The notes under the pieces are model-generated. The model was not told the origin of the DNA. It saw only the letters and a list, made by a program, of their open reading frames with translations, and made no database searches. Source: an uncultured Alphaproteobacteria bacterium (GTDB taxonomy: Bacteria; Pseudomonadota; Alphaproteobacteria; RF32; CAG-239). Taken from it: DNA of 64,000 nt. The stretch spans positions 62,001-126,000 of the forward strand of contig CALXRP010000002.1 in the NCBI GenBank assembly GCA_944390885.1. Reading direction: 5' to 3'. A program made the position numbers and the translations under genes. Below, piece after piece: positions 34,904-43,527 of the stretch (the stretch's first letter is position 1; every line of letters starts with the position of its first letter).

Positions 34904-35791
34904 TCAAACCAAAATATTATCCAAAACCTCACGACAATACGCTCGCAAATCCGGATTTTTCATTAAACTCAATTTCAAATTAGATTTGGCCAATTCCTCA
35001 TTGCACCCACAGTCAAAACGCAAGGCATCACATAAAACCCCCGTCAGTTTCATCCCTCGTGTTGCAGCCAAACCCAAAGCATCTGCCAGATTAATTTCGC
35101 CGTTATTACCTTTTCTGACTTCCGGCAAAACATCCATAATCTCATTCGGCAAAATATATGGCCCCATACTGGCATAATTTGAAGGAACTTCTTCCAACCG
35201 CGGCTTTTCTATCATTCCTTGGGCATGAACAATCCGCCCGTCTCTGACAGCCCCGATCAAAGCGCCGTAAAGAACCATTTTTTCCTTCGGAAATTCCATA
35301 ATATTCTCAACAATTCCGCCCAAATTGTCATAAACATCAAGCAACTGTGCCAAAATTCCTTTTCCGTGCATGCTAACATACACATCATCCGGCCACATAA
35401 CCACAAAATCACGCTTTCCGACAATCTCTTTAGCCATCAAAACGGCATGCCCGTTTCCCCTCGGTTCAGATTGTTCGGCAAAAGAAAACTTCATCCCTTC
35501 GGGAATAATGCTCTCAAGAGCTTTAAGGGCATCTAACTTTCCTTTTTGGCGCAAATGGTTTTCCAGCCAAGGATAGGGCGAAAAATGAGTTTCAAACAAA
35601 TGCTTGCAAGATTGATCGCTGTAAATGAAAATAATCTCTTTTATGCCAATCTCGGCACAAGCCTCAACAGCATATTGAATAATAGGCTTGCCGTTTAACG
35701 TCAAAAAACCCTTATGCAGAGCTTTTGTCGCCGGCAGATTACGGGTCGACAAACCAGCCACGGGCAAAATACAAACTTCCGGTCTGCGCAT
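34904..35791 (-). CDS. galU: GalU-like UTP-glucose-1-phosphate uridylyltransferase
   Basis: A 295-residue nucleotidyltransferase making UDP-sugars for envelope polysaccharides. The N-terminal PVAGLSTRNLPATKALHKGF corresponds to the GLGTRFLPATKAxPKEM signature of GalU, but GLGTR reads GLSTR and KEM reads KGF. Further matches are QSEPRGNGHAVLMAKEIVG, VMWPDDVY (metal-binding aspartates), MIEKP and CGCNEEL near the end. The altered loop leaves open that it is a GalU paralogue for another sugar phosphate. It is convergent with holC. Confidence 0.8.
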   Translation of the reverse strand: MRRPEVCILPVAGLSTRNLPATKALHKGFLTLNGKPIIQYAVEACAEIGIKEIIFIYSDQSCKHLFETHFSPYPWLENHLRQKGKLDALKALESIIPEGMKFSFAEQSEPRGNGHAVLMAKEIVGKRDFVVMWPDDVYVSMHGKGILAQLLDVYDNLGGIVENIMEFPKEKMVLYGALIGAVRDGRIVHAQGMIEKPRLEEVPSNYASMGPYILPNEIMDVLPEVRKGNNGEINLADALGLAATRGMKLTGVLCDALRFDCGCNEELAKSNLKLSLMKNPDLRAYCREVLDNILV

Positions 35792-35872
35792 GATCTACTC
35801 CTCATAATAATGTTAAATTATATGAGAAAAATATAACACAAAAAAACGTTTCTACAAGTACTATTTGTTCGA

Positions 35873-38800
35873 TTATTTCTTCCGAATAATCCCGCTTGCT
35901 TTTGTAATCGTCCCACTTGTTTTTCTCAAAAATCCGCCTTCCTGCTTTTGTGTAGAATTTTGAGATTTTTGTTCGGCTTCCGACTCTCTGTCCTCACGAA
36001 CAACAACATTCTGCGGTTTCTTTTTATCTGAAAAATCCAAAACCTTAACAGCTTCCTTCTGTTGCAGGGCCTCCGACTTTTCAATATCCTCAATATCGCG
36101 AACAACGGTTCTCGTCAGTTTTTTTCCGTCTTCTTTAACCGAAATCTTACCGATATTTTCTGCAACTTTCCGTTTGATTTCAGCCTCTCTTTTGGCCTTG
36201 TTAAAACGGTCTTCCTCTCCGCCGACTTTTTCCTCGGTATATTTCATATATTCTTCACTATCCTGACTAAGTTTTTGCAAATCACTTTCCATTTTTTCAA
36301 CAATCTGTGTTCCGCTTTCCAAATAGCCGCTTAATTTATCCGCATCATCTGTAGACTTCATGTTCAAATAATCATGAGAAATCTGCTCATTGGCTTCCAC
36401 TATTTTAACCAAAAGCTCTTCCACACTTTTTTTCAGCTCGCCGACTTTCTGATCCCCTGCCAGTTCATAAACCGTCGTAATCCGTTTGAGTCTTTTTTCC
36501 AAGTCGGAATCTTTATCCCGAAAAGCCTGAACATTATTTTGTGCCTGAGACTTGATTTCTGCAGCTTTATCATAATTCTGACCAATTTGATATTTCAAAT
36601 CCTCAATATGCAGCCGCAAAATTTCCGTTCTGAAAACACTCAGTTTGTCAATAACCGTCTTAAGTTTGTCTTCAGCCTGTTTAATAACATTATCATCATA
36701 TTTTGGTGTCAATGCCAAAGTAGAAATTTCTGCCATTATTTTTTGAATCTCATCGACCTCAGTCCCCATTTTCTGATAACGGTCAACAATTTCTGCTTTT
36801 TGGGCCTGCTCAAGAAATTGCTGATATTCTCGGTTAATTTTATAAAAATTTCCTTCAAAAAGCTTCAGCATATCCAGCTGTTTTTGCATTTTTTCCTTCA
36901 ACGCATCCATAATAGCCTGTTCTCGGGCGCGACGAGCCTCAGCAATCTTATTCTGCTCGGCATCATACTTATCGGTAAGCGGGGAAAGATTAAGTTCAAG
37001 CATCGGATCGCTGAGCGTCCCGGACCAACGAAAACCGAATACCGGCAAATTCCCCGGATTGTTAACTTTAATATCAAAAACCGAAACACTTTCCCATTCC
37101 GGCAAACTTCCCGACGTTCCGAGAGACATTGAAAAATCCGTACCCGCTAAGTAAATATCTTTTGCTTCAAAATTTCCGCCTTTAAAAATCAGGGTTCCGT
37201 CCACTTTCTTCAAAGGGGTTGTTCCGCTTTCCAAATTTTGTTTAACCAACCCGGCCAAACCGTCTGAAATTTTCCGTTGTCTTAAATCCGCAATAATAGG
37301 GGCAATATTCCATCCGCGAAATTTTGTATCCAAAATTGAAAAACTTGCTTCACCGTTTAACCCGGATAAAATAGAAGCCTCTGATTCGGCAGGCGCTTCA
37401 ATCACGGTCTGTCCGCTCATAAGACCGCCTTCAAAACCATATTTTTGCCCAACGGCACCAACATCTTCCATAGACAAGTTCTGCACATCAAAATTTGCCG
37501 AAATCATAACCGGCATCGTCGCCGTTGCCAGTTTAATTCCGCCGCGGATCTCCGCATTTTTATAAACAGTCTGAACATCATTAAAACTCAAATTTCCCAT
37601 ATCAAAAATTACAGTTCCCTTTAAGTTGTCAAAAGATGTTTTACGATAAATAAACTTGGCAATTTCAAGCGACATATTCAAATCAAAACGATTATAAAAC
37701 TCATAATTAATTTTTTCTGTACTGGGCTGAGGTTTAGGTAAAAATGCAGCCTTTGCGTTTCCGGCCTTCAAAAAGCTGAGTTGTTCACCGGCAGATTTAA
37801 CATTACTTCCGTAAAAATACCGTTCAAACTCCAATTGATTAACATTTAACTGGCCGGTGACTTTCGGACGCCCCTGCGTATTGTCATAAGTCAGGCTTCC
37901 GCTAAACACATCCTGGCCGATAACGGCTTTTCCGTTGCTTATAAAAAGACGCTTTTTCCCGGCTTCCAAGCTTCCGTCCAAAGAAAACACACCAAGAGAG
38001 TAAACATTCGGTTTATAATTAACACCCCAGTCATTCAACATTTGCACAAAATCCGGATTTTTCAGCTTAATCTCTCCGCTGAACAATTTTTGCTCATCTT
38101 TTCTGTTCACACGGCCATTAAACTCCCCGTCCGTCTTTCCGATTTTAAACGTATTTTGCAAAGAAAAATCTTCCTGATTTCCATGAATTTTTCCGCGTGA
38201 AGAAAATGTCTTGATAACCTCGGGATTCAACCCGGGAACAGAAATCTCCAGCCAATTCAGGGGCGAGGCAAGCTTCTGCGTTTCAAATTCATAGCTCACG
38301 GTATCAAAATCAAGGTTCTGTCCGCCAAAACCGCTGATTTTTCCGGTCAGATTAACTTTCGAATTCAAAAGACTGCCGATACTAAAATTTTTTACATCAA
38401 GGATTCCGCCGTTCAAGCTTCCGTTAAACTGAACATTTTCAAACGGAACACCGCCATAAATCATCAGTCCCGCCTTGCTCATAAAATGAATTTCATACCC
38501 GTTATAAGCAGCCAGCTTATCCAAAAGATATTTTAGTTTTTGATCAAGAGAAGCCGTTGACAATTCCGCCGGCAATGGCGCCAGATAATTGTCAAAACTG
38601 ATACTGTCAGCCTCAACAATGGCAAATATTTGTTTTTTATCATCTTTTAAAGCACCGCCCAAACTGCCTTTAAAAACCGTATTATCAAAAGAAGCCTCAA
38701 ACGGAGAAAGTTTAATTTGTGCATTATTCCCCGTAACTGTTGCCTGTGCTGAAAATTTCTTATAAGTCGAAGCAGCTCTGACTTCCGGCTTATATCCAAG

Positions 38801-40123
38801 CCAATTCAAAATCATATCCAGATTTTCGGTTGCCGTCCCGACCTCAAAACGATAAGTCAGCAGTTTCTTCTCATCGGGAAAAATCTCTCCTTTGCTTTCC
38901 AAGGCTGTTTCACCGGGCAAAACCATATTCAATCGATTAATTTCTATTTTTCCGGGAATAATATCAAAGCTCAAATCCACATTTTTCACATTTTGCTGCC
39001 GGTAGTTCCCCTTAACGGCTTTAATATCGGCAATAACATCCCACACCGGATTCAGCTCAAATTTTTCGCCTTTAAAATATTTTCCGCCGCAATCTTTAAG
39101 AAATTCCTCCGCCAGATCCAGATCAACATCCGTCATATTAAAAGCCATCTCGACTTTTCGGCGTTCTTCCTTATCTTTCTGGTTCCAGTCCGTCACTTCC
39201 TGAAGACGAGGAATAATAACATTTCCGGCAGCTGCGGTTTTCCCGTATTTAACAACCAAATCACTAAATTCAAGCTTGTCTTTATCCAAAGTCACAGCCG
39301 TGGAAAGAGAAAGCGGAAAATCATATTTCTTATCCAGCTTAAAATCTTTGCTGTTGGCATTTATATATTCGACCAATTTTTGAGTATCAAAAATAAAACT
39401 TCCTTTAACGCTCTCGTTTTTAAACAAAACAGAACCGTCAAACCGATAAATTGTTCCAAGCTGCGGATTATTAAAAACAAAATTAAGTGTTGTATTAAAA
39501 TCGTCTGACAAACGCCCCATTTCGATTGAAAAACCTTCCGGCATATTGTTTTTAATATAGCTTCCGTCAATTTTATACGGGCCGAACAAAGTCTGCGCAA
39601 TAACCTCGGCATTCAGATTGGTAAATCTCCAGTCAATTTCCCGCAGTTTATCAATATAGTCAATCTCGGCATTTTCCAAAGTAACACTTTCTAATGTCAC
39701 CGGAGTATCCTGCAACTCCCGTTTTTGTGCCTCCGTCAAATCCGATTTCCAATTTTGGGTACCGTCTTCAAAAACCTCAATCCGCAAAACCGGATTCGTC
39801 ACCGACATCCGCGTTACCTTAAATTCGCCTTTAATAAACGGAAGCAAATCAAGCCTGGCCACAATTTTCGCCGCACTGGCCAACGGTTCGGAAATCTGTT
39901 TATCCTGACTAAAAATTTTAACATCCTGAACCATAAAATTCGGAGAAGGAAAAATAGAAAGCGACAGCGGACCGGCAATAACAACATTTTTACCGGTTTT
40001 TTGGGATATTTCAGCGGCAATTTTCGCCTTATGCTCATTCCAGTCGATCGAGGTAATATAAAAAAATCCCCCTGCAATCGCCAGCAGCACAACGCCTATG
40101 CCGATCAGCCACCACTTTCTCAC
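35873..40123 (-). CDS. AsmA-family giant envelope protein with C-terminal coiled coil
   Basis: A 1416-residue protein. GTG at 40123, with GGAAGGGGGATAATTAAC before it, is preferred to a TTG 15 codons upstream. One N-terminal membrane helix (WWLIGIGVVLLAIAGGFFYI) anchors it; the AsmA signature follows (TGKNVVIAGPLSLSIFPSPN). The large middle is beta-rich, as expected of bridge-like lipid-transfer proteins of the AsmA/TamB/YhdP group. The AsmA C-terminal domain (about 880-1040) includes LNGEASFSILDTKFRGWNIA and LAGTDFSMSLGTSG. Residues about 1053-1416 are charged and coiled-coil-rich, an extension not typical of E. coli AsmA. The protein probably moves phospholipids between membranes; the tail's role is unknown. 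Confidence 0.85.
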   Translation of the reverse strand: MRKWWLIGIGVVLLAIAGGFFYITSIDWNEHKAKIAAEISQKTGKNVVIAGPLSLSIFPSPNFMVQDVKIFSQDKQISEPLASAAKIVARLDLLPFIKGEFKVTRMSVTNPVLRIEVFEDGTQNWKSDLTEAQKRELQDTPVTLESVTLENAEIDYIDKLREIDWRFTNLNAEVIAQTLFGPYKIDGSYIKNNMPEGFSIEMGRLSDDFNTTLNFVFNNPQLGTIYRFDGSVLFKNESVKGSFIFDTQKLVEYINANSKDFKLDKKYDFPLSLSTAVTLDKDKLEFSDLVVKYGKTAAAGNVIIPRLQEVTDWNQKDKEERRKVEMAFNMTDVDLDLAEEFLKDCGGKYFKGEKFELNPVWDVIADIKAVKGNYRQQNVKNVDLSFDIIPGKIEINRLNMVLPGETALESKGEIFPDEKKLLTYRFEVGTATENLDMILNWLGYKPEVRAASTYKKFSAQATVTGNNAQIKLSPFEASFDNTVFKGSLGGALKDDKKQIFAIVEADSISFDNYLAPLPAELSTASLDQKLKYLLDKLAAYNGYEIHFMSKAGLMIYGGVPFENVQFNGSLNGGILDVKNFSIGSLLNSKVNLTGKISGFGGQNLDFDTVSYEFETQKLASPLNWLEISVPGLNPEVIKTFSSRGKIHGNQEDFSLQNTFKIGKTDGEFNGRVNRKDEQKLFSGEIKLKNPDFVQMLNDWGVNYKPNVYSLGVFSLDGSLEAGKKRLFISNGKAVIGQDVFSGSLTYDNTQGRPKVTGQLNVNQLEFERYFYGSNVKSAGEQLSFLKAGNAKAAFLPKPQPSTEKINYEFYNRFDLNMSLEIAKFIYRKTSFDNLKGTVIFDMGNLSFNDVQTVYKNAEIRGGIKLATATMPVMISANFDVQNLSMEDVGAVGQKYGFEGGLMSGQTVIEAPAESEASILSGLNGEASFSILDTKFRGWNIAPIIADLRQRKISDGLAGLVKQNLESGTTPLKKVDGTLIFKGGNFEAKDIYLAGTDFSMSLGTSGSLPEWESVSVFDIKVNNPGNLPVFGFRWSGTLSDPMLELNLSPLTDKYDAEQNKIAEARRAREQAIMDALKEKMQKQLDMLKLFEGNFYKINREYQQFLEQAQKAEIVDRYQKMGTEVDEIQKIMAEISTLALTPKYDDNVIKQAEDKLKTVIDKLSVFRTEILRLHIEDLKYQIGQNYDKAAEIKSQAQNNVQAFRDKDSDLEKRLKRITTVYELAGDQKVGELKKSVEELLVKIVEANEQISHDYLNMKSTDDADKLSGYLESGTQIVEKMESDLQKLSQDSEEYMKYTEEKVGGEEDRFNKAKREAEIKRKVAENIGKISVKEDGKKLTRTVVRDIEDIEKSEALQQKEAVKVLDFSDKKKPQNVVVREDRESEAEQKSQNSTQKQEGGFLRKTSGTITKASGIIRKK

Positions 40124-40225
40124 GTTAATTATCCCCCTTCCGGTATAAAAATCTTTCTGATAAGACAATTTTAATTATCTTATCTTAACATGCAAGTATT
40201 AATAAAACTTTTAAGGCCTAGCAAG

Positions 40226-40627
40226 ATGAACAAAACAGACAAACTTCTTACCGCTGCCGCACATGCCAGACAACAAGCCTATGCCCCTTATTCGGACTTC
40301 TCCGTCGGAGCAGCCGTACTCGGAAATAACGGAAAAATTTATGCCGGGGCAAATGTTGAAAATATCTCCTACCCCTGCGGCACCTGTGCGGAACAATCCG
40401 CAATCGCCGCCATGATTGCCGACGGCTGCCGGGAAATTTCCGAGATTCTGATTATTGCCGAGACTAAAGACCCCATAACCCCTTGCGGCGCCTGCCTGCA
40501 ACGCATAAAAGAATTCTCCGGTTCTCAAACCATCGTACATCTGGCCAATCTGACTGGAATTGTCAAGAGTTTAAATTTTAACGAGTTTCTGCCTCTGACA
40601 TTTAACAACATGGAAGTAAAAAAATGA
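40226..40627 (+). CDS. cdd: Cytidine deaminase
   Basis: A 133-residue tetrameric-type deaminase converting cytidine and deoxycytidine to uridine forms. Zinc and catalytic motif CAEQSAIAAM (Cys ligand, Glu proton shuttle) and PCGACLQ (two Cys ligands) are both intact; substrate loop YAPYSDFSVGAAVL and GANVENISYPCG are present. ATG at 40226 (AAGGCCTAGCAAG before it) is chosen over 40190 because the protein then starts like its relatives. It is first of cdd-punA-deoC-deoA and overlaps the next gene by 4 bases. Confidence 0.94.
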   Translation: MNKTDKLLTAAAHARQQAYAPYSDFSVGAAVLGNNGKIYAGANVENISYPCGTCAEQSAIAAMIADGCREISEILIIAETKDPITPCGACLQRIKEFSGSQTIVHLANLTGIVKSLNFNEFLPLTFNNMEVKK

Positions 40628-41442
40628 TAGAAGATATTGCCCGCCAAATCCGTGAAAAAATCCCCGGTCATCACCCGCAAACAGCCATCATCCTGGGCAG
40701 CGGGCTCGGAAGTCTCGGTGACGCGATTAACAACGCCGTCCATATTGATTACCGAGAAATCTCCGGTTTTCCGCAAAGCACCGTCAGCGGACACCGGGGC
40801 AAACTGATTATCGGCAACTTGGAAGGAGCCGAAGTCATTTGCCTGCAAGGCCGCTTTCATCTGTATGAAGGCCATCCTCCCCAAGTCATCAACACGGTTA
40901 TCAAAACCCTCTGGGAACTTGGCATCAGACGCCTGATTGTTACCAACGCTGCAGGCTCCCTGACACCGGATTTTCAACCGGGAACAATAATGCTCATCAA
41001 AGACCATATCAACTTAAGCGGAACCAATCCGCTTATCGGCCCGAACAATGACAAATACGGTCCGCGTTTTCCCGATATGAGCAATGCCTACACGGCCATT
41101 CTTCGCGAAAAAATCAAAAAAATCGCAAAAGACATAAACATCCCGCTTGCGGAAGGCGTCTATATGATGGTAACCGGACCAAACTTTGAAACCGCTGCGG
41201 AAATTCGGGCTTTCCGCACACTCGGTGCTGATGCAATCGGCATGTCAACAGTTCCAGAAGTCATCTGCGCAGCTCATTCCGGTATGCAGGTTTTGGGACT
41301 TTCCGTCCTGACCAACATGGGAACCGGATTACGGCAAGGGGAGCAAAGCCATGCCGAAACGCTTGCTCAGGGAGAAAAGGCTTCCGCCGCCCTGCAAAAA
41401 CTGATCAAAACTTTTCTGCAACGGGAGAAATATAATGGATGA
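40624..41442 (+). CDS. punA: Purine nucleoside phosphorylase, trimeric type
   Basis: A 272-residue PNP that splits purine nucleosides with phosphate. Motifs seen: ILGSGLGSLGD (phosphate site), LQGRFHLYEGHPPQ, VTNAAGSL, and MVTGPNFETAAEIRAFR followed by GADAIGMSTVPE. This is the PNPase I (inosine/guanosine) family rather than hexameric DeoD. ATGA overlap with cdd and an 8-base overlap with deoC indicate translational coupling. Confidence 0.94.
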   Translation: MIEDIARQIREKIPGHHPQTAIILGSGLGSLGDAINNAVHIDYREISGFPQSTVSGHRGKLIIGNLEGAEVICLQGRFHLYEGHPPQVINTVIKTLWELGIRRLIVTNAAGSLTPDFQPGTIMLIKDHINLSGTNPLIGPNNDKYGPRFPDMSNAYTAILREKIKKIAKDINIPLAEGVYMMVTGPNFETAAEIRAFRTLGADAIGMSTVPEVICAAHSGMQVLGLSVLTNMGTGLRQGEQSHAETLAQGEKASAALQKLIKTFLQREKYNG

Positions 41443-42172
41443 CGTAACGGCTGCCGAAATCTTAATCCAATGCCTCGATCTGACTTCCCTTAATGACAAT
41501 GACACAACCCAAAGCATCATCGATCTTTGCCGGCGTGCCCAAACACCGTTTGGCAACGTTGCCGCCGTCTGTGTCTATCCGCAGTTTGTCGGTATCGCCC
41601 GGGAACATTTGCGCCATACCGACATCAAAGTTGCCACTGTCATCAATTTTCCCGGCGGCAGCCTCGATCTCGAAAAAACACAAAGTGCCATAACAACGGC
41701 CGTTGTCAAAGGCGCCGATGAAATCGATCTGGTTTTTCCCTATAAAGAATTCCTTGCCGGGCAAAAAACCGAATGCGGCCTTTTCATCAAAAAAGTCAAA
41801 GAACACCTTGGCAAAAAAACACTTCTCAAAGTTATTTTGGAAACCGGCGAATTAGAACATGCCTCGACCATTTCCGAAGCAACCAAACTATGCATCCAAA
41901 ACGGAGCTGATTTTATCAAAACCTCAACCGGAAAAACCAAAATTTCCGCCACACCGGAAGCGGCAAACGTCATCTTGGAAACCATAGCCTCCGGCCGCAA
42001 AAATGCCGGATTTAAAGCCAGCGGCGGTATCCGAACGATTGACGACGCAAAAAAATACCTTGTTCTTGCCGTTTCAATAATGGGAGGAAAATGGCTGACG
42101 TCCAAAAATTTTCGCATCGGCGCCAGCTCTCTTTTAGATAATCTGATTGAAGTCATTAACCGGGGATATTAA
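41435..42172 (+). CDS. deoC: Deoxyribose-phosphate aldolase
   Basis: A 245-residue class I aldolase cleaving deoxyribose 5-phosphate to glyceraldehyde 3-phosphate and acetaldehyde. The Schiff-base lysine is in GADFIKTSTGK and the second lysine in AGFKASGGIRTIDDA; ICVYPQFV-like VCVYPQFVGIAREH is at the N-terminus. It uses the deoxyribose produced by the phosphorylases next to it. Length is normal. Confidence 0.95.
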   Translation: MDDVTAAEILIQCLDLTSLNDNDTTQSIIDLCRRAQTPFGNVAAVCVYPQFVGIAREHLRHTDIKVATVINFPGGSLDLEKTQSAITTAVVKGADEIDLVFPYKEFLAGQKTECGLFIKKVKEHLGKKTLLKVILETGELEHASTISEATKLCIQNGADFIKTSTGKTKISATPEAANVILETIASGRKNAGFKASGGIRTIDDAKKYLVLAVSIMGGKWLTSKNFRIGASSLLDNLIEVINRGY

Positions 42173-42173
42173 T

Positions 42174-43481
42174 ATGCTGCCACAGGAAATTATTCGCAAA
42201 AAACGCGACCACCAAAATTTAACAACAGAAGAAATAAGCTTTTTCATCAACGGGATAACCTCGGGAGAAATTGCCGACTGCCAAACCGCCGCCCTGACAA
42301 TGGCAATCTTTTTAAACGGTTTTTCCAAAGAAGAAACCGCCGCTTTAACATTAAACATGCGCGATTCCGGCGATGTTCTGAATTGGCAGCTTAACGGACC
42401 GATTGTAGACAAGCATTCTTCCGGCGGAGTCGGCGACAAAATAAGCCTGATGCTCGCACCGATGATCGCAGCCTGCGGCGGCTATGTTCCGATGATTTCC
42501 GGCCGTGGTCTCGGACACACCGGCGGCACGTTAGACAAATTCGATTCCATTCCCGGATACAAAACCGTCCCTGACAATGAGCTTTTCAAAAAAACCGTTC
42601 AAGAAGTCGGTTGTGCTATCATCGGACAAACCGGAAACCTGGCCCCGGCAGACAAAAAGATTTATGCAATTCGCGACGTTTGCGGCACAGTTGAATCCAT
42701 TCCGCTGATAACGGCTTCCATCCTCTCCAAAAAACTTGCTGCCGGATTGGACTACTTGGTTATGGACTTAAAATGCGGCAACGGCGCTTTCATGCCTTCG
42801 CTGGAAGACGGCAGAAAACTCGCCCGCTCAATTGTTGAAGTCGCCAATCATGCCGGCACAAAAACCACGGCCTTGCTGACCGACATGAATCAAGTACTCG
42901 GTCATTCTGCCGGAAACGCAGTGGAAATGGCTGAAGCAGTTGAATATCTGCAAGGCAAAAACACAGATCCGCGCCTGCACCGAATTACAATAGAACTCTG
43001 CGCCGAACTTCTGACAAACGCAAACTTGTCCTCAAACCTTCCGGAAGCCCGAAGCAAGTTGGAAAAAGCTCTTTCCTCCGGCAAAGCTTTAGAAATTTTC
43101 GCCCGCATGGTCAAAGCTCTGGGCGGCCCGGCAGATTTTGTTGAAAAATATAACGACTACTTGCCTAAAGCAGCAATTATACGCCCGGTTTTTGCCGACC
43201 GGAAAGGATATGTTGCAGAAATGAATACCCGCCAGATCGGTTTAAGCATTATCAGCTTGAAAGGCGGAAGATCACACCCGGAACAAAAACTCGACTATGC
43301 CACCGGCTTCAGCCATTTTTGCCAAATCGGCGAATACATTGATTCTCAAAAACCGCTGGCTTTCATCCATGCTCAGACGGAAGAACAATTTACCCAAGCC
43401 CGAACTGAATTGTTAAAAAACATCAAAATCACCGAAACCGCCCCGCAAATTACTGATCCGATAATCGAAAAAATATCTTAA
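42174..43481 (+). CDS. deoA: Thymidine phosphorylase
   Basis: A 435-residue pyrimidine nucleoside phosphorylase. ATG at 42174 begins MLPQEIIRKKRDHQNLTTEE, exactly as in DeoA; the GGGGATATTAAT before it is the ribosome site, and an upstream ATG at 42147 would overlap deoC. Signature VDKHSSGGVGDKISLMLAP and RGLGHTGGTLDKFDSIPG are intact, with MDLKCGNGAFM in the second half. It is the last gene of the salvage operon and is followed by a very strong terminator. Confidence 0.95.
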   Translation: MLPQEIIRKKRDHQNLTTEEISFFINGITSGEIADCQTAALTMAIFLNGFSKEETAALTLNMRDSGDVLNWQLNGPIVDKHSSGGVGDKISLMLAPMIAACGGYVPMISGRGLGHTGGTLDKFDSIPGYKTVPDNELFKKTVQEVGCAIIGQTGNLAPADKKIYAIRDVCGTVESIPLITASILSKKLAAGLDYLVMDLKCGNGAFMPSLEDGRKLARSIVEVANHAGTKTTALLTDMNQVLGHSAGNAVEMAEAVEYLQGKNTDPRLHRITIELCAELLTNANLSSNLPEARSKLEKALSSGKALEIFARMVKALGGPADFVEKYNDYLPKAAIIRPVFADRKGYVAEMNTRQIGLSIISLKGGRSHPEQKLDYATGFSHFCQIGEYIDSQKPLAFIHAQTEEQFTQARTELLKNIKITETAPQITDPIIEKIS

Positions 43482-43521
43482 CAAAAGAAAAACGGAGACC
43501 TTGCGCTCCGTTTTTCTTTTG
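43482..43521. terminator. Strong bidirectional terminator
   Basis: CAAAAGAAAAACGGAG and its exact 16-base complement CTCCGTTTTTCTTTTG flank an 8-base loop, between the deoA stop and the stop of the 1116-residue gene. Confidence 0.95.
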
Positions 43522-43527
43522 TTTCTA

